A stretch of 64,000 nucleotides of DNA from Flavobacteriaceae bacterium (GTDB lineage: Bacteria > Bacteroidota > Bacteroidia > Flavobacteriales > Flavobacteriaceae), in contig PABM01000031.1 in NCBI GenBank assembly GCA_002702745.1, forward strand, positions 1 through 64,000, given 5' to 3'. A program made the position numbers and the translations under genes. A model generated the notes under the pieces. That model made no database searches and had not been told where the DNA came from. It saw nothing but the letters and a program-made list of their open reading frames with translations. Below are positions 19,364 to 27,706 of this stretch, one piece after another (positions within the stretch are counted from its first letter, which is position 1; every line of letters begins with the position of its first letter).

Positions 19364-20986
19364 ATGAGTGAATTTTTAGTTTCTGCACGAAAATATAGAC
19401 CTGTTAACTTCGAAGATGTTGTTGGTCAGGAAACAATTACTACTACTCTAAAAAATGCTATTAAAAATAATAAATTAGCTCAAGCACTATTATTTACAGG
19501 TCCCAGAGGTGTAGGTAAAACAAGTTGTGCAAGAATTGTTGCAAGAGAAATAAATAGTTTTGAAATCAATGATGATAATTCTTATAATATCTTTGAGCTT
19601 GATGCTGCATCTAACAACGGAGTTGAAGGAATTAGAAATCTAATTGATCAAACGAGAATTCCACCTCAAATTGGTAAGTATAAAGTATATATTATTGATG
19701 AAGTACATATGTTGTCATCAGGAGCATTTAATGCTTTTTTGAAAACTTTAGAAGAACCCCCTGCTCATTGTATTTTTATTCTAGCTACAACGGAAAAACA
19801 CAAAATTATCCCAACAATACTGTCAAGATGTCAAATTTATAATTTTAAAAGAATAACAAATAATGATATCATTATACATCTTAAAAATATTTGCGCATTA
19901 GAAAAAATAGAAAGTGATAATGATGCTTTAATTCAAATTGCAAATAAATGTGATGGAGCTATGAGAGATGCATTACAACTTTTTGATAAAGTTGTTGGTA
20001 TCAATAAAAAAATAACTTCAGAAATGGTTTTAGAAAACCTAAACTCTGTAAGTTTTGAAATGTACTTAGAAATTATCAATGTAATAAATGAAAAAGACAT
20101 CCCTAACTTAATAAATCTTACTAACACAGTATTAGACATGGGTATTTCAGGGGACTTATTTATTTCAGGAATATCATCATTCTACAGAGATGTTTTAGTA
20201 AGTAAAAATGAGCTATCTCACAAACTTTTGAATTATGATGAGTCTAAAGTTAAAATCTTGATTGAATTGGGGTCAAAGATTGAATATAATACCATTATTG
20301 AATATTTAAATATACTTAATGAGGCTGAAATAAATTTTCAAAAAAGTTTAAATCAAAGGTTATTGATTGAACTAACACTTTTAAAAATTTCATCACTTGA
20401 GTTTGACGACAAAAAAAAAAAATTTAAATATCAATTAATACCAGTATCAACTTTTCAGAGCCAATTATTTAGAGAGCACAAATCAAAAGTTAAAATACAG
20501 AAAGAAAAAAAACCAATTGCAAATATAAATATTGCTGACTTTGAAACCTCTACTCTTTCACTTAAAAGTTTAGAAAAAAACAAATCAGAAATTGATCATA
20601 AACTAGTTGAGAATGAAATTTATGATGAAAAAAATATTTCCTCAGAGGATATAATTGAGACGTGGAATGAATATGCTAAAATTCAAGAAGATAAAGGAAA
20701 GTATAATATAGCATCAATTCTACGAATTTCAACTCCTGGTTTTGAAAAAAATACTATCATATATAGTGTGCCTAATAATACAACTTCCCTAGAGATTGAC
20801 TTTGAAAAACAGCAATTACTTTTATTTTTTAGAACAAAGTTAAAATCAAAAATAGATTTAACTGTAAGCGTAGACAAAAAGATAGAAAGCAAAAAAGCAT
20901 ATACTAACAAAGAGAAATATCTGTTGCTAAAAGAAAAAAATCCTTTAATTGATAATTTAAAGGATGAATTTAAATTATCAATCTAA
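19364..20986 (+). CDS. dnaX: DNA polymerase III subunits gamma and tau
   Basis: Clamp-loader ATPase of the replicase. The start is the ATG before SEFLVSARKYRP, the conserved opening; the frame extends 20 codons further upstream without family resemblance. Walker A is GPRGVGKTS (from residue 46), with DEVHMLS and LATTEKHKI (sensor) downstream, and the collar domain ends near residue 346. The usual zinc-binding insertion between the Walker A helix and LDAASNNG is absent and contains no cysteine. Codons 350-353 are an unbroken run of 12 A, with stops just after it in both other frames, so a gamma-like product of about 354 aa besides the 540-aa tau form is plausible. The 3' end overlaps the convergent ppx-like gene by 17 nt. 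Confidence 0.95.
   Translation: MSEFLVSARKYRPVNFEDVVGQETITTTLKNAIKNNKLAQALLFTGPRGVGKTSCARIVAREINSFEINDDNSYNIFELDAASNNGVEGIRNLIDQTRIPPQIGKYKVYIIDEVHMLSSGAFNAFLKTLEEPPAHCIFILATTEKHKIIPTILSRCQIYNFKRITNNDIIIHLKNICALEKIESDNDALIQIANKCDGAMRDALQLFDKVVGINKKITSEMVLENLNSVSFEMYLEIINVINEKDIPNLINLTNTVLDMGISGDLFISGISSFYRDVLVSKNELSHKLLNYDESKVKILIELGSKIEYNTIIEYLNILNEAEINFQKSLNQRLLIELTLLKISSLEFDDKKKKFKYQLIPVSTFQSQLFREHKSKVKIQKEKKPIANINIADFETSTLSLKSLEKNKSEIDHKLVENEIYDEKNISSEDIIETWNEYAKIQEDKGKYNIASILRISTPGFEKNTIIYSVPNNTTSLEIDFEKQQLLLFFRTKLKSKIDLTVSVDKKIESKKAYTNKEKYLLLKEKNPLIDNLKDEFKLSI
20411..20422 (+). promoter_or_regulatory. A12 tract in dnaX, candidate slippage or frameshift site
   Basis: Twelve consecutive A encode Lys350-Lys353 just after the collar domain. 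One extra A, or a -1 ribosomal shift, gives Ile then TAA (20425-20427). One lost A, or a +1 shift, gives five codons then TAA (20436-20438). Slippage at an A-rich site in dnaX is known to make gamma in E. coli (ribosomal) and Thermus (transcriptional). That it works here is inference. Confidence 0.55.
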
Positions 20987-21884
20987 GCAATTGCCCTTCC
21001 TTATTATTTAAATGAATATGCCTTATAACTCCGTCAGCTAAGCCAATTCTTGGCACTATGAATGATTTTGATTTTGAATATTTTAATGACTTCAAATATA
21101 TATTTATAGCTGGAATTATAACATCTGCTCTATCTGCATTTAATTGAAGCTTAAAAATCCTATCCTCAAAAGACATACTCTTAACAAGAGAATTAATGTC
21201 TTCTAATTCACTAATATCAATTACTTGATTTATATTTTTTTTAGAAATTTTTAAAATTTTATCTGCATTTCCTCCTGAACCTATAACAACAATATCTTTA
21301 TAAAGTTTAGAATTATTTTCAATCCAGTTTTTAAAATTATGCCATGATATGTCTTTAGTAATATTATTTAATGTTCTGACTGTTCCAATTTTAAATGATC
21401 TTGTATTAACGATTTTATTCTTAGAAATAAGATTTAACTCAGTACTTCCACCTCCAACATCAACATACAAGTAATTGTTTACTGGATTTTCCATAGTATC
21501 TAAAAAAAAATTAGCAATCATTAAAGCCTCTTTTTTTCCCGAAATTAAATCAATTTTAATGTTAATTTTTGATGATATATCTTCAATAATTTTAGTTGAA
21601 TTCTTTGCTTCCCTCATAGCTGAAGTTGCTACTGCTTTAAACATATAAACCTCATGCATTTGCATTAAAATTTTAAAAGCTTTTAAGGTTTTTTGAAGTT
21701 TTTTTAATTTTTTATCTGAAATTTTACCTTTAGAAAACACATCCTCACCCAATCTTAAAGGAACTCTAACAAGGCTGATTTTTTTAAATTTCGTGTCTGT
21801 TTTATTTACTTTAATACTTTTTATGAGTAATCTAACAGCATTGGAACCAATATCAATTGCTGCAAGCTTATGTATATTATTCAT
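20970..21884 (-). CDS. Ppx/GppA family exopolyphosphatase-like protein
   Basis: Hydrolase of the ASKHA fold that removes phosphate from polyphosphate or pppGpp. The phosphate-1 motif is AAIDIGSNAVRLLI near residue 8, the phosphate-2 motif YVDVGGGSTELN near 139, and the adenosine-side glycine motif VIGSGGNADKI near 199. At 304 aa it consists of the catalytic module only, lacking the C-terminal HD-like part of E. coli Ppx (about 513 aa); this short form is common. It is the last gene of the pyrR-pyrB-rnz-pdxH run. Confidence 0.9.
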   Translation of the reverse strand: MNNIHKLAAIDIGSNAVRLLIKSIKVNKTDTKFKKISLVRVPLRLGEDVFSKGKISDKKLKKLQKTLKAFKILMQMHEVYMFKAVATSAMREAKNSTKIIEDISSKINIKIDLISGKKEALMIANFFLDTMENPVNNYLYVDVGGGSTELNLISKNKIVNTRSFKIGTVRTLNNITKDISWHNFKNWIENNSKLYKDIVVIGSGGNADKILKISKKNINQVIDISELEDINSLVKSMSFEDRIFKLQLNADRADVIIPAINIYLKSLKYSKSKSFIVPRIGLADGVIRHIHLNNKEGQLLRLII

Positions 21885-21886
21885 AA

Positions 21887-22534
21887 TTAAGGACTTAATC
21901 TGTCAATTTTCCAAAGATTATCTACAAATTTATATCTAATTCTATCGTGTAATCTATTTTCTCCTCCTTGCCAGAATTCATATTCAATCGGATTTACGAT
22001 AAACCCCCCCCAATTTTCAGGTCTAGAAATATCTTTATTATCAAATTCTTGAATTAGTGAGTTAAATTTTTCAATAAGAAAATCTTTGGATGGAATTACT
22101 GAGCTTTGTCTTTCCGATACTAATGCACCAATTTGACTTCCTTTTGGTCTTGAATTAAAATATTTAGTACTTAAATCTTCATTAGTTTTTTTAGCATGTC
22201 CTTTAATAATAACCTGTCTTTCAAAATCCTCCCAAAAAAAAGAAATTGAAACTTTATTATTGTTTTCAATTGAAATAGCCTTATTGCTATTGTAATTTGT
22301 AAAAAAAATAAAGCCCTCATTTGAGAAGAATTTTAGTAAAACAATACGTGCATTTGGATACCCATTTGAATCTATTGTTGACAATGTCATCGCATTGACC
22401 TCAAATTTACTATCAGTTGATTTTACTTCTTTAAACCAATTATCAAATAATGAAAATGGATTTGACGGTAGATTTACCTCCTCTAGACTATTCTGTGTAT
22501 ATGATTTCCTTAAATTACTTACATCTCTAAGCAT
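21887..22534 (-). CDS. pdxH: pyridoxamine 5'-phosphate oxidase
   Basis: FMN-dependent oxidase that makes pyridoxal 5'-phosphate from pyridoxine or pyridoxamine phosphate. Visible family segments are NARIVLLK near residue 62, FFTNYNSNKA near 77, SRPKGSQIGALVS near 135, and the C-terminal FWQGGENRLHDR. Full length at 215 aa. It lies 32 nt after rnz and 2 nt before the ppx-like gene. Confidence 0.95.
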   Translation of the reverse strand: MLRDVSNLRKSYTQNSLEEVNLPSNPFSLFDNWFKEVKSTDSKFEVNAMTLSTIDSNGYPNARIVLLKFFSNEGFIFFTNYNSNKAISIENNNKVSISFFWEDFERQVIIKGHAKKTNEDLSTKYFNSRPKGSQIGALVSERQSSVIPSKDFLIEKFNSLIQEFDNKDISRPENWGGFIVNPIEYEFWQGGENRLHDRIRYKFVDNLWKIDRLSP

Positions 22535-22538
22535 AATA

Positions 22539-22546
22539 CAAATTTA
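22539..22546 (-). promoter_or_regulatory. candidate -7 box immediately before pdxH
   Basis: TAAATTTG on the minus strand is followed by only TATT and then the ATG. With the spacing seen at rnpB, transcription would start at or next to the A of ATG, giving a leaderless mRNA. No -33 box is visible, and pdxH may simply be read from the upstream operon. Confidence 0.3.
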
Positions 22547-22566
22547 AATAATAAATATTCTTAATT

Positions 22567-23472
22567 CTACACTTGTATGTTTTTTCCTTCCTCCGATAAA
22601 ACAACATTATCAAAAATTAATTTCACTTCTTTTAAAAAATTTGAATAATCATCATACCTAGATGAAAAATGACCAATTAATAATTGTTTAACAGTGCCTT
22701 TATTTGCAAGATTTGCAGCATCAGTAGTTGTTGAATGCAAAGTTGAAAGGGCTTTATCTCTATCCTTTTCAAGAAATGTAGTTTCACAATACAATAAATC
22801 TACACATTTAATATAATCAACTAACTTGTCAAAATAAACTGTATCACTACAGTAGGCAAATGACTTTGATTTAGGCCCCTCAGCCGTAACCTTTAAATAA
22901 TCTATTTCTTCACCATCTTCATTAAAAACATTTTCAGATTTAGTCAATTTATTATAATAAACTTTGTCGATTTTAAATTCGATAGCCTTTTTAAGTAATA
23001 ATTTTCTTCTTTTTTTCTTTTCTTTAATACGAAAACCATTTGTATATACAGAGTGCTTTAATGGAAAAGCTTTAATTATAAAATTAAAATCTTCAAAAAT
23101 GATTTCTTCACTTTTATTATTTAAAGATTTAAGATCTAAATTATAGTTTAAACTCATCCGTGAATACTTGATATGTGATTGAATAATTTTTAAAACAGAA
23201 GTTGGACAAAATACCGTTAATTTTTTATCTCTTTTTAAAAGTGAAAGAGTCGAAATTAATCCAATTAATCCAAAATAATGATCTCCATGTGCATGACTTA
23301 TTAGTATAATATCAATTTTTGAAAGTTTAATCTTATACTTTCTTAACTGATGCTGTACACCTTCACAACAATCAATTAAAATATTAGAATTTGAAATATT
23401 TAACAGTAAAGAAGTTGAATACTTTCCTAGCTTAGGAATTGCACCTTGAGATCCTAAAACTGTTAAATTCAA
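22567..23472 (-). CDS. rnz: ribonuclease Z
   Basis: Metallo-beta-lactamase-fold endonuclease that processes tRNA 3' ends. The zinc motif is SHAHGDHYFGL near residue 58, with later ligands in CSDT (about 209) and GHFSSRY (about 265). The 301-aa short form is bacterial. The start is TTG, overlapping the pyrB stop as TTGA, so translation is coupled to pyrB. Downstream of it are pdxH and the ppx-like gene. Confidence 0.94.
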   Translation of the reverse strand: MNLTVLGSQGAIPKLGKYSTSLLLNISNSNILIDCCEGVQHQLRKYKIKLSKIDIILISHAHGDHYFGLIGLISTLSLLKRDKKLTVFCPTSVLKIIQSHIKYSRMSLNYNLDLKSLNNKSEEIIFEDFNFIIKAFPLKHSVYTNGFRIKEKKKRRKLLLKKAIEFKIDKVYYNKLTKSENVFNEDGEEIDYLKVTAEGPKSKSFAYCSDTVYFDKLVDYIKCVDLLYCETTFLEKDRDKALSTLHSTTTDAANLANKGTVKQLLIGHFSSRYDDYSNFLKEVKLIFDNVVLSEEGKNIQV

Positions 23473-24401
23473 CGGTCAAAATTTTTCTTAGCAAGCAAAT
23501 AGATTACGGCCATTCTGATAGCAACTCCATTTTCAACCTGTTCCAATATTATAGAATTATTGGAATCCGCAACTTCACTAGTAATCTCAACCCCTCTGTT
23601 TATAGGACCAGGATGCATAATCACTATTTTTTTATTTATTTTTTCCAATCTCTCCATAGTTAAACCAAAATGCTTTTTATATTCTCTTACGGATGGGAAA
23701 AAGCTATCTGACATTCGTTCGTTTTGAAGCCTAAGCATATTAGCGACATCGCACCATTCCAAGGCTTTATCTAAATTAGTCTCAACCTTTACCCCAAAAT
23801 CTTTAAGATACTTAGGGATAAGTGTATTAGGTCCACATACTTTGATATTTGCGCCTTGTAATTGAAGTGCAAATATATTTGATAAAGCAACTCTGCTATG
23901 AATAATATCTCCAACGATAAGAATATTTTTGTTTCTTAAATCACCAATTTCTTGCCTCATTGAATATGAATCAAGCAGAGCTTGGGTTGGATGCTCATGA
24001 GCTCCATCTCCAGCATTAATAATTGTAGCATTAACTTTTTCTGATAATAATTGTGGGGCACCAGGGTTAGAATGTCTTATAACAACCATATCAACCTTCA
24101 TTGATAAGATATTATTCACAGTATCAATTAAAGATTCGCCTTTTTTAAGAGATGATTGTGAAGATGAAAAATTTAAAACATCCGCTGACAATCTTTTTTC
24201 AGCTAATTCAAATGATAATTTTGTTCTAGTAGAGTTTTCAAAAAAAAGATTTGCTATCGTTATATCTCTAAGGGATGGAACTTTCTTTATAGGTCTATTT
24301 ATAACCTGCTTGAAATTATCTGTAGTTTCAAAAATTAATTCTAAATCATTTTGATTTAAGAATTTTATACCCAATAAATGATCTACACTAAGATTTTCCA
24401 T
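23469..24401 (-). CDS. pyrB: aspartate carbamoyltransferase catalytic subunit
   Basis: First committed step of pyrimidine synthesis, carbamoyl phosphate plus aspartate to carbamoyl aspartate. The carbamoyl-phosphate loop is FFENSTRTKLSFELA near residue 50. HPTQALLDSYSM near 134 and the C-terminal HPGPINRGVEI (aspartate side) are intact. Full length at 310 aa. No pyrI regulatory subunit is present; it overlaps pyrR by 14 nt. Confidence 0.96.
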   Translation of the reverse strand: MENLSVDHLLGIKFLNQNDLELIFETTDNFKQVINRPIKKVPSLRDITIANLFFENSTRTKLSFELAEKRLSADVLNFSSSQSSLKKGESLIDTVNNILSMKVDMVVIRHSNPGAPQLLSEKVNATIINAGDGAHEHPTQALLDSYSMRQEIGDLRNKNILIVGDIIHSRVALSNIFALQLQGANIKVCGPNTLIPKYLKDFGVKVETNLDKALEWCDVANMLRLQNERMSDSFFPSVREYKKHFGLTMERLEKINKKIVIMHPGPINRGVEITSEVADSNNSIILEQVENGVAIRMAVIYLLAKKNFDR

Positions 24402-24942
24402 TCATCAAATTTTCAATATATACGTGATTACCATATTTATTGTCATTCCATTTTACGTTAACTTTTTGATTTTCATAAATGTCAACCTGTATACCCTTGT
24501 AATCAGGTTGAATTGGCAATTCTCTACTAAATCTTCTATCGATTAGGATTAATAATTCTATTGTTTTTGGTCTACCAAAACTCTCAATAGCTGTTAATGC
24601 AGCTCTTATTGTTCTTCCAGTATACAAGACATCATCAATAAAGACAACTTTTTTATTTTCAACTAGTAATTTAAAATCATTTTTATTTGGAATTAGAATA
24701 TCTTTATTTCTTCTAAAATCATCCCTAAAAAAAGTAATATCAAGAAACCCATGATCGACTCTATTAATATTATAATTTGATGATAAAGTTTTTAAAAGAC
24801 TCTTACAAAGTGATTTTCCACGTGGTTGTAACCCTACTAGTACTGAATCTTTAAAATCATTATGATTTTCAGAAAGTTGACAAGCTAACCTATCAATAGA
24901 TAAATTTAATTGGTCATTATTAAGGATTATTTTTTTACTCAT
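24388..24942 (-). CDS. pyrR: PyrR-like bifunctional pyrimidine regulator/uracil phosphoribosyltransferase
   Basis: Type I phosphoribosyltransferase. The PRPP-binding motif is VVFIDDVLYTGRTIRAAL near residue 95, and LIDRRFSRELPIQPDYKG near 132 is a family segment. In Gram-positive bacteria PyrR binds pyr leader RNA and causes attenuation. Here only about 25 nt lie between the rpsA terminator and the start, so no conventional attenuator fits and an enzymatic role in uracil salvage is equally likely. It heads the pyrR-pyrB-rnz-pdxH run. Confidence 0.92.
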   Translation of the reverse strand: MSKKIILNNDQLNLSIDRLACQLSENHNDFKDSVLVGLQPRGKSLCKSLLKTLSSNYNINRVDHGFLDITFFRDDFRRNKDILIPNKNDFKLLVENKKVVFIDDVLYTGRTIRAALTAIESFGRPKTIELLILIDRRFSRELPIQPDYKGIQVDIYENQKVNVKWNDNKYGNHVYIENLMNGKS

Positions 24943-24966
24943 TGAAAGAAAATATCATTTCAAATT

Positions 24967-25000
24967 AAAAAAAAAGCCTTTCAATTGAAAGGCTTTTTTT
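24967..25000 (-). terminator. intrinsic terminator of rpsA
   Basis: A near-perfect palindrome GCCTTTCAATTGAAAGGC (24976-24993) flanked by nine A on the left and seven T on the right, so it could work in both directions. It begins within a few bases of the rpsA stop and ends rpsA transcripts before pyrR. No competing antiterminator pairing is evident in the 25 nt to pyrR. Confidence 0.88.
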
Positions 25001-25001
25001 A

Positions 25002-26864
25002 TTATTTTCCATCCATTTTATCTTTTAGCTCTTGCAATTGTTCATTTGCGTCACCTAATGTATTCTTGGACGAGAGTTTATCATCTTTCATTTTTTTAGT
25101 CATAACTTTTTTATTAATCTCTTCAATATCTTTAAAAGTCTGAGTGTGAGATAACACAACCCTCTTAGTGTCTTTATTGAACTCAATTACCTTAAGGTCA
25201 ATTAATTCACCTTTTTTAAGCTTACTGCCATCTTCTTTGAACATATGTCTAGACGGAATAAATGCAATAACATCATCATTAAACTTAACAGTCGCACCTT
25301 TAGGAACAATTTCGAAAATTTCGGAATTATGTATTGAATCCATAGAAAATTCTGTTTCATATTTGTTCCATGGGTTTTCTGTCAATTGTTTATGTCCTAG
25401 ACTAAGTTTTCTATTTTCAACATCAAGTTCTAAAACTAAAATATCAATTTTTTCTCCAGTTTTACAAAATTCTCGTGGATGGTGTATTTTCTTTGTCCAT
25501 GATAAGTCAGAGATATAAATTAGACCATCGACACCCTCTTCTAGTTCAACAAATACACCAAAGTTTGTAAAGTTTCTTACAATACCAGAATGTTTTGATT
25601 GTACCGGATATTTCTTAGTTATATCTGTCCATGGATCGGGTGTTAACTGTTTAACACCTAAAGACATTTTTCTTTCTTCTCTGTCAAATGATAAAATTCT
25701 TGCCTTCACTTCATCACCAACATTAAAGAAATCTTGAGCAGATCTTAAATGAGTTGACCAGGACATTTCTGAAACATGAATTAAACCTTCAACACCTTCT
25801 GATATCTCAACAAATGCTCCATAATCAGCAATTACGACAACCTTACCTTTAACCTCGTCTCCTACTTTTATTTCTTCTGAAAGTGCTTCCCATGGATGTT
25901 TACTAAGTTGTTTTAAACCTAATTGAATTCTAGATTTATCCTCGTCAAAATCTAAAATAACTACTTTAAGAATTTGATCTAATTCCACTAACTCATTTGG
26001 ATGACTAATTCTTGACCAAGATAAATCTGTAATATGGATTAGTCCATCAACACCACCAAGGTCCATAAAAACTCCGTAGGATGTAATATTTTTTACAACA
26101 CCCTCAAGAATCTGTCCTTTTTCTAATTGCTTGATGATTTCTTTTTTCTGTGATTCAATATCAGCTTCAATTAAAGCCTTGTGAGAAACCACAACGTTTT
26201 TAAACTCATGATTTATCTTAACAACCTTAAACTCCATGGTTTTATTTACATATTGATCATAATCCCTAATTGGTTTAACATCAATTTGTGAGCCAGGCAA
26301 AAAAGCTTCAATACCGAAAACGTCAACTATCATCCCACCTTTAGTTCTACATTTTACAAATCCGTTTACAATTTCACCTGAATCATGGGCTTCATTTACT
26401 CTGTCCCAAGCTTTAATAACTCTTGCCTTTCTATGTGACAAGATTAGTTGTCCAGTAGCATCTTCTCTTATATCAATTAAAACCTCTACTTTGTCTCCAA
26501 TTTTTAAATCAGGATTATATCTAAATTCGTTTAAGGAAATTACACCTTCAGATTTTGAATTTATGTCTATTATAGCTTCTCTGTCAGTCATGTGAATAAC
26601 AGTTCCTTCTACAACGTCGTTTGTTAATGTTTCAACAAAATTTTCCTCAACTAATTTTTCGAATTCTTTAATTTGCTTGTCATCAACTTGATCAATACCT
26701 TCTTCATAGTTATGCCAGTCAAAATCTGACAAATTATTATAATTTTTATCAATTTCTTCGGAATCTTTTTTTGGTTTAGTAGCATTTTTTGAAGATTCTT
26801 TTACAGCTACATTTTCTTCTACTATTTCTTCAGTAGTTTCTTTTTTTTCAGCTTTTTTTGGCAT
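25002..26864 (-). CDS. rpsA: 30S ribosomal protein S1
   Basis: RNA-binding ribosomal protein with six S1 (OB-fold) domains, for example DLGGVDGLIHITDLSWSRI, ISEGVEGLIHVSEMSWS and LEEGVDGLIYISDLSW. The first about 45 residues are a lysine/glutamate-rich extension before the first domain, found in many Bacteroidota S1 proteins. 620 aa. S1 matters in a genome with few Shine-Dalgarno sequences because it helps recruit mRNAs. It lies downstream of cmk after a 152-nt spacer and ends at a strong terminator. Confidence 0.96.
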   Translation of the reverse strand: MPKKAEKKETTEEIVEENVAVKESSKNATKPKKDSEEIDKNYNNLSDFDWHNYEEGIDQVDDKQIKEFEKLVEENFVETLTNDVVEGTVIHMTDREAIIDINSKSEGVISLNEFRYNPDLKIGDKVEVLIDIREDATGQLILSHRKARVIKAWDRVNEAHDSGEIVNGFVKCRTKGGMIVDVFGIEAFLPGSQIDVKPIRDYDQYVNKTMEFKVVKINHEFKNVVVSHKALIEADIESQKKEIIKQLEKGQILEGVVKNITSYGVFMDLGGVDGLIHITDLSWSRISHPNELVELDQILKVVILDFDEDKSRIQLGLKQLSKHPWEALSEEIKVGDEVKGKVVVIADYGAFVEISEGVEGLIHVSEMSWSTHLRSAQDFFNVGDEVKARILSFDREERKMSLGVKQLTPDPWTDITKKYPVQSKHSGIVRNFTNFGVFVELEEGVDGLIYISDLSWTKKIHHPREFCKTGEKIDILVLELDVENRKLSLGHKQLTENPWNKYETEFSMDSIHNSEIFEIVPKGATVKFNDDVIAFIPSRHMFKEDGSKLKKGELIDLKVIEFNKDTKRVVLSHTQTFKDIEEINKKVMTKKMKDDKLSSKNTLGDANEQLQELKDKMDGK

Positions 26865-27016
26865 GACGAAAAATTTGTATTCTAAAATTCTAACTGATTT
26901 TACACATAAATTTTAGAAGAAATTAAAATATAATAAATCCTAATGCATCAGTTATTATGTGACAAAAGGCATGCGAAAATATAAAATTTAATTAAAAAAA
27001 AGAATGAACAGAAGAT

Positions 27017-27706
27017 TTAATTAGAAAATTTTTCTTCTATTAATTGTGATATTTTATCGATTTGTTCACTAATTGACATATGACTATTGTCAATTACTAT
27101 GGCATCTTTTTCAATTATCAGTGGTGAATCAGATCTAGTCGAATCTAACATGTCTCTGTTCATTATGTTGTGAAGTATATCATCATAGCTAACTGTCAAA
27201 CCTTTTTTTACCATCTCTTCAAATCTTCGTTTAGCCCTAACTGAGTCTGATGCGGTTAGAAATAATTTTAAATCTGCATCTGGAAAAACCACAGAACCAA
27301 TATCTCTGCCATCCATTACAACCCCTTTATCCCTATCAATAGTTCTTTGTAATTTTACCATCTCTGTTCTGATTTCTGGAATTGCAGCAATTTCACTTAC
27401 TAATTTAGAAACCTGCATACTACATATCTCATTTTCAATATTTCTGCTATTTAAATATATTTCAGAGATAAGACAATTGTTGTTAAATTTAAAATTTATC
27501 GAAATCTCTCTCATCTTTTTGATAAATATTTTAATGTTATTCTTGGCAAGTGTTAACAAATTATTCTCAATTGCAAATAAGGTGACAGCTCTATACATAG
27601 ATCCTGAATTGATATATATATATCCGTATTTAGTAGCTAATTCTTTAGCAATTGAACTTTTTCCAGTTGATGCATGACCATCAATAGCTATTGTTAGGTT
27701 TTTCAT
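27017..27706 (-). CDS. cmk: cytidylate kinase
   Basis: Phosphorylates CMP and dCMP. The P-loop is DGHASTGKSSIA near residue 9 (family form GPAGSGKST), the NMP-binding region contains MDGRDIGSVVFPDADLK near 131, and TASDSVRAKRRF near 151 is the lid-side arginine cluster. Full length at 229 aa. Its ATG overlaps the porQ stop as TAATG. The cmk-rpsA order is widely conserved in bacteria. Confidence 0.95.
   Translation of the reverse strand: MKNLTIAIDGHASTGKSSIAKELATKYGYIYINSGSMYRAVTLFAIENNLLTLAKNNIKIFIKKMREISINFKFNNNCLISEIYLNSRNIENEICSMQVSKLVSEIAAIPEIRTEMVKLQRTIDRDKGVVMDGRDIGSVVFPDADLKLFLTASDSVRAKRRFEEMVKKGLTVSYDDILHNIMNRDMLDSTRSDSPLIIEKDAIVIDNSHMSISEQIDKISQLIEEKFSN

Noticed and set aside
24967..25000. 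Hairpin before pyrR as a PyrR-controlled attenuator
   Set aside because: It begins at the rpsA stop, has a strong T tract, and no alternative antiterminator pairing or binding loop fits in the 25 nt before pyrR. It is best explained as the rpsA terminator.
26865..27016. Regulatory RNA or small gene in the 152-nt cmk-rpsA spacer
   Set aside because: No conserved RNA motif, hairpin or convincing reading frame was seen; at most a weak promoter (TTTG, 20 nt, TAGGATTT on the minus strand).
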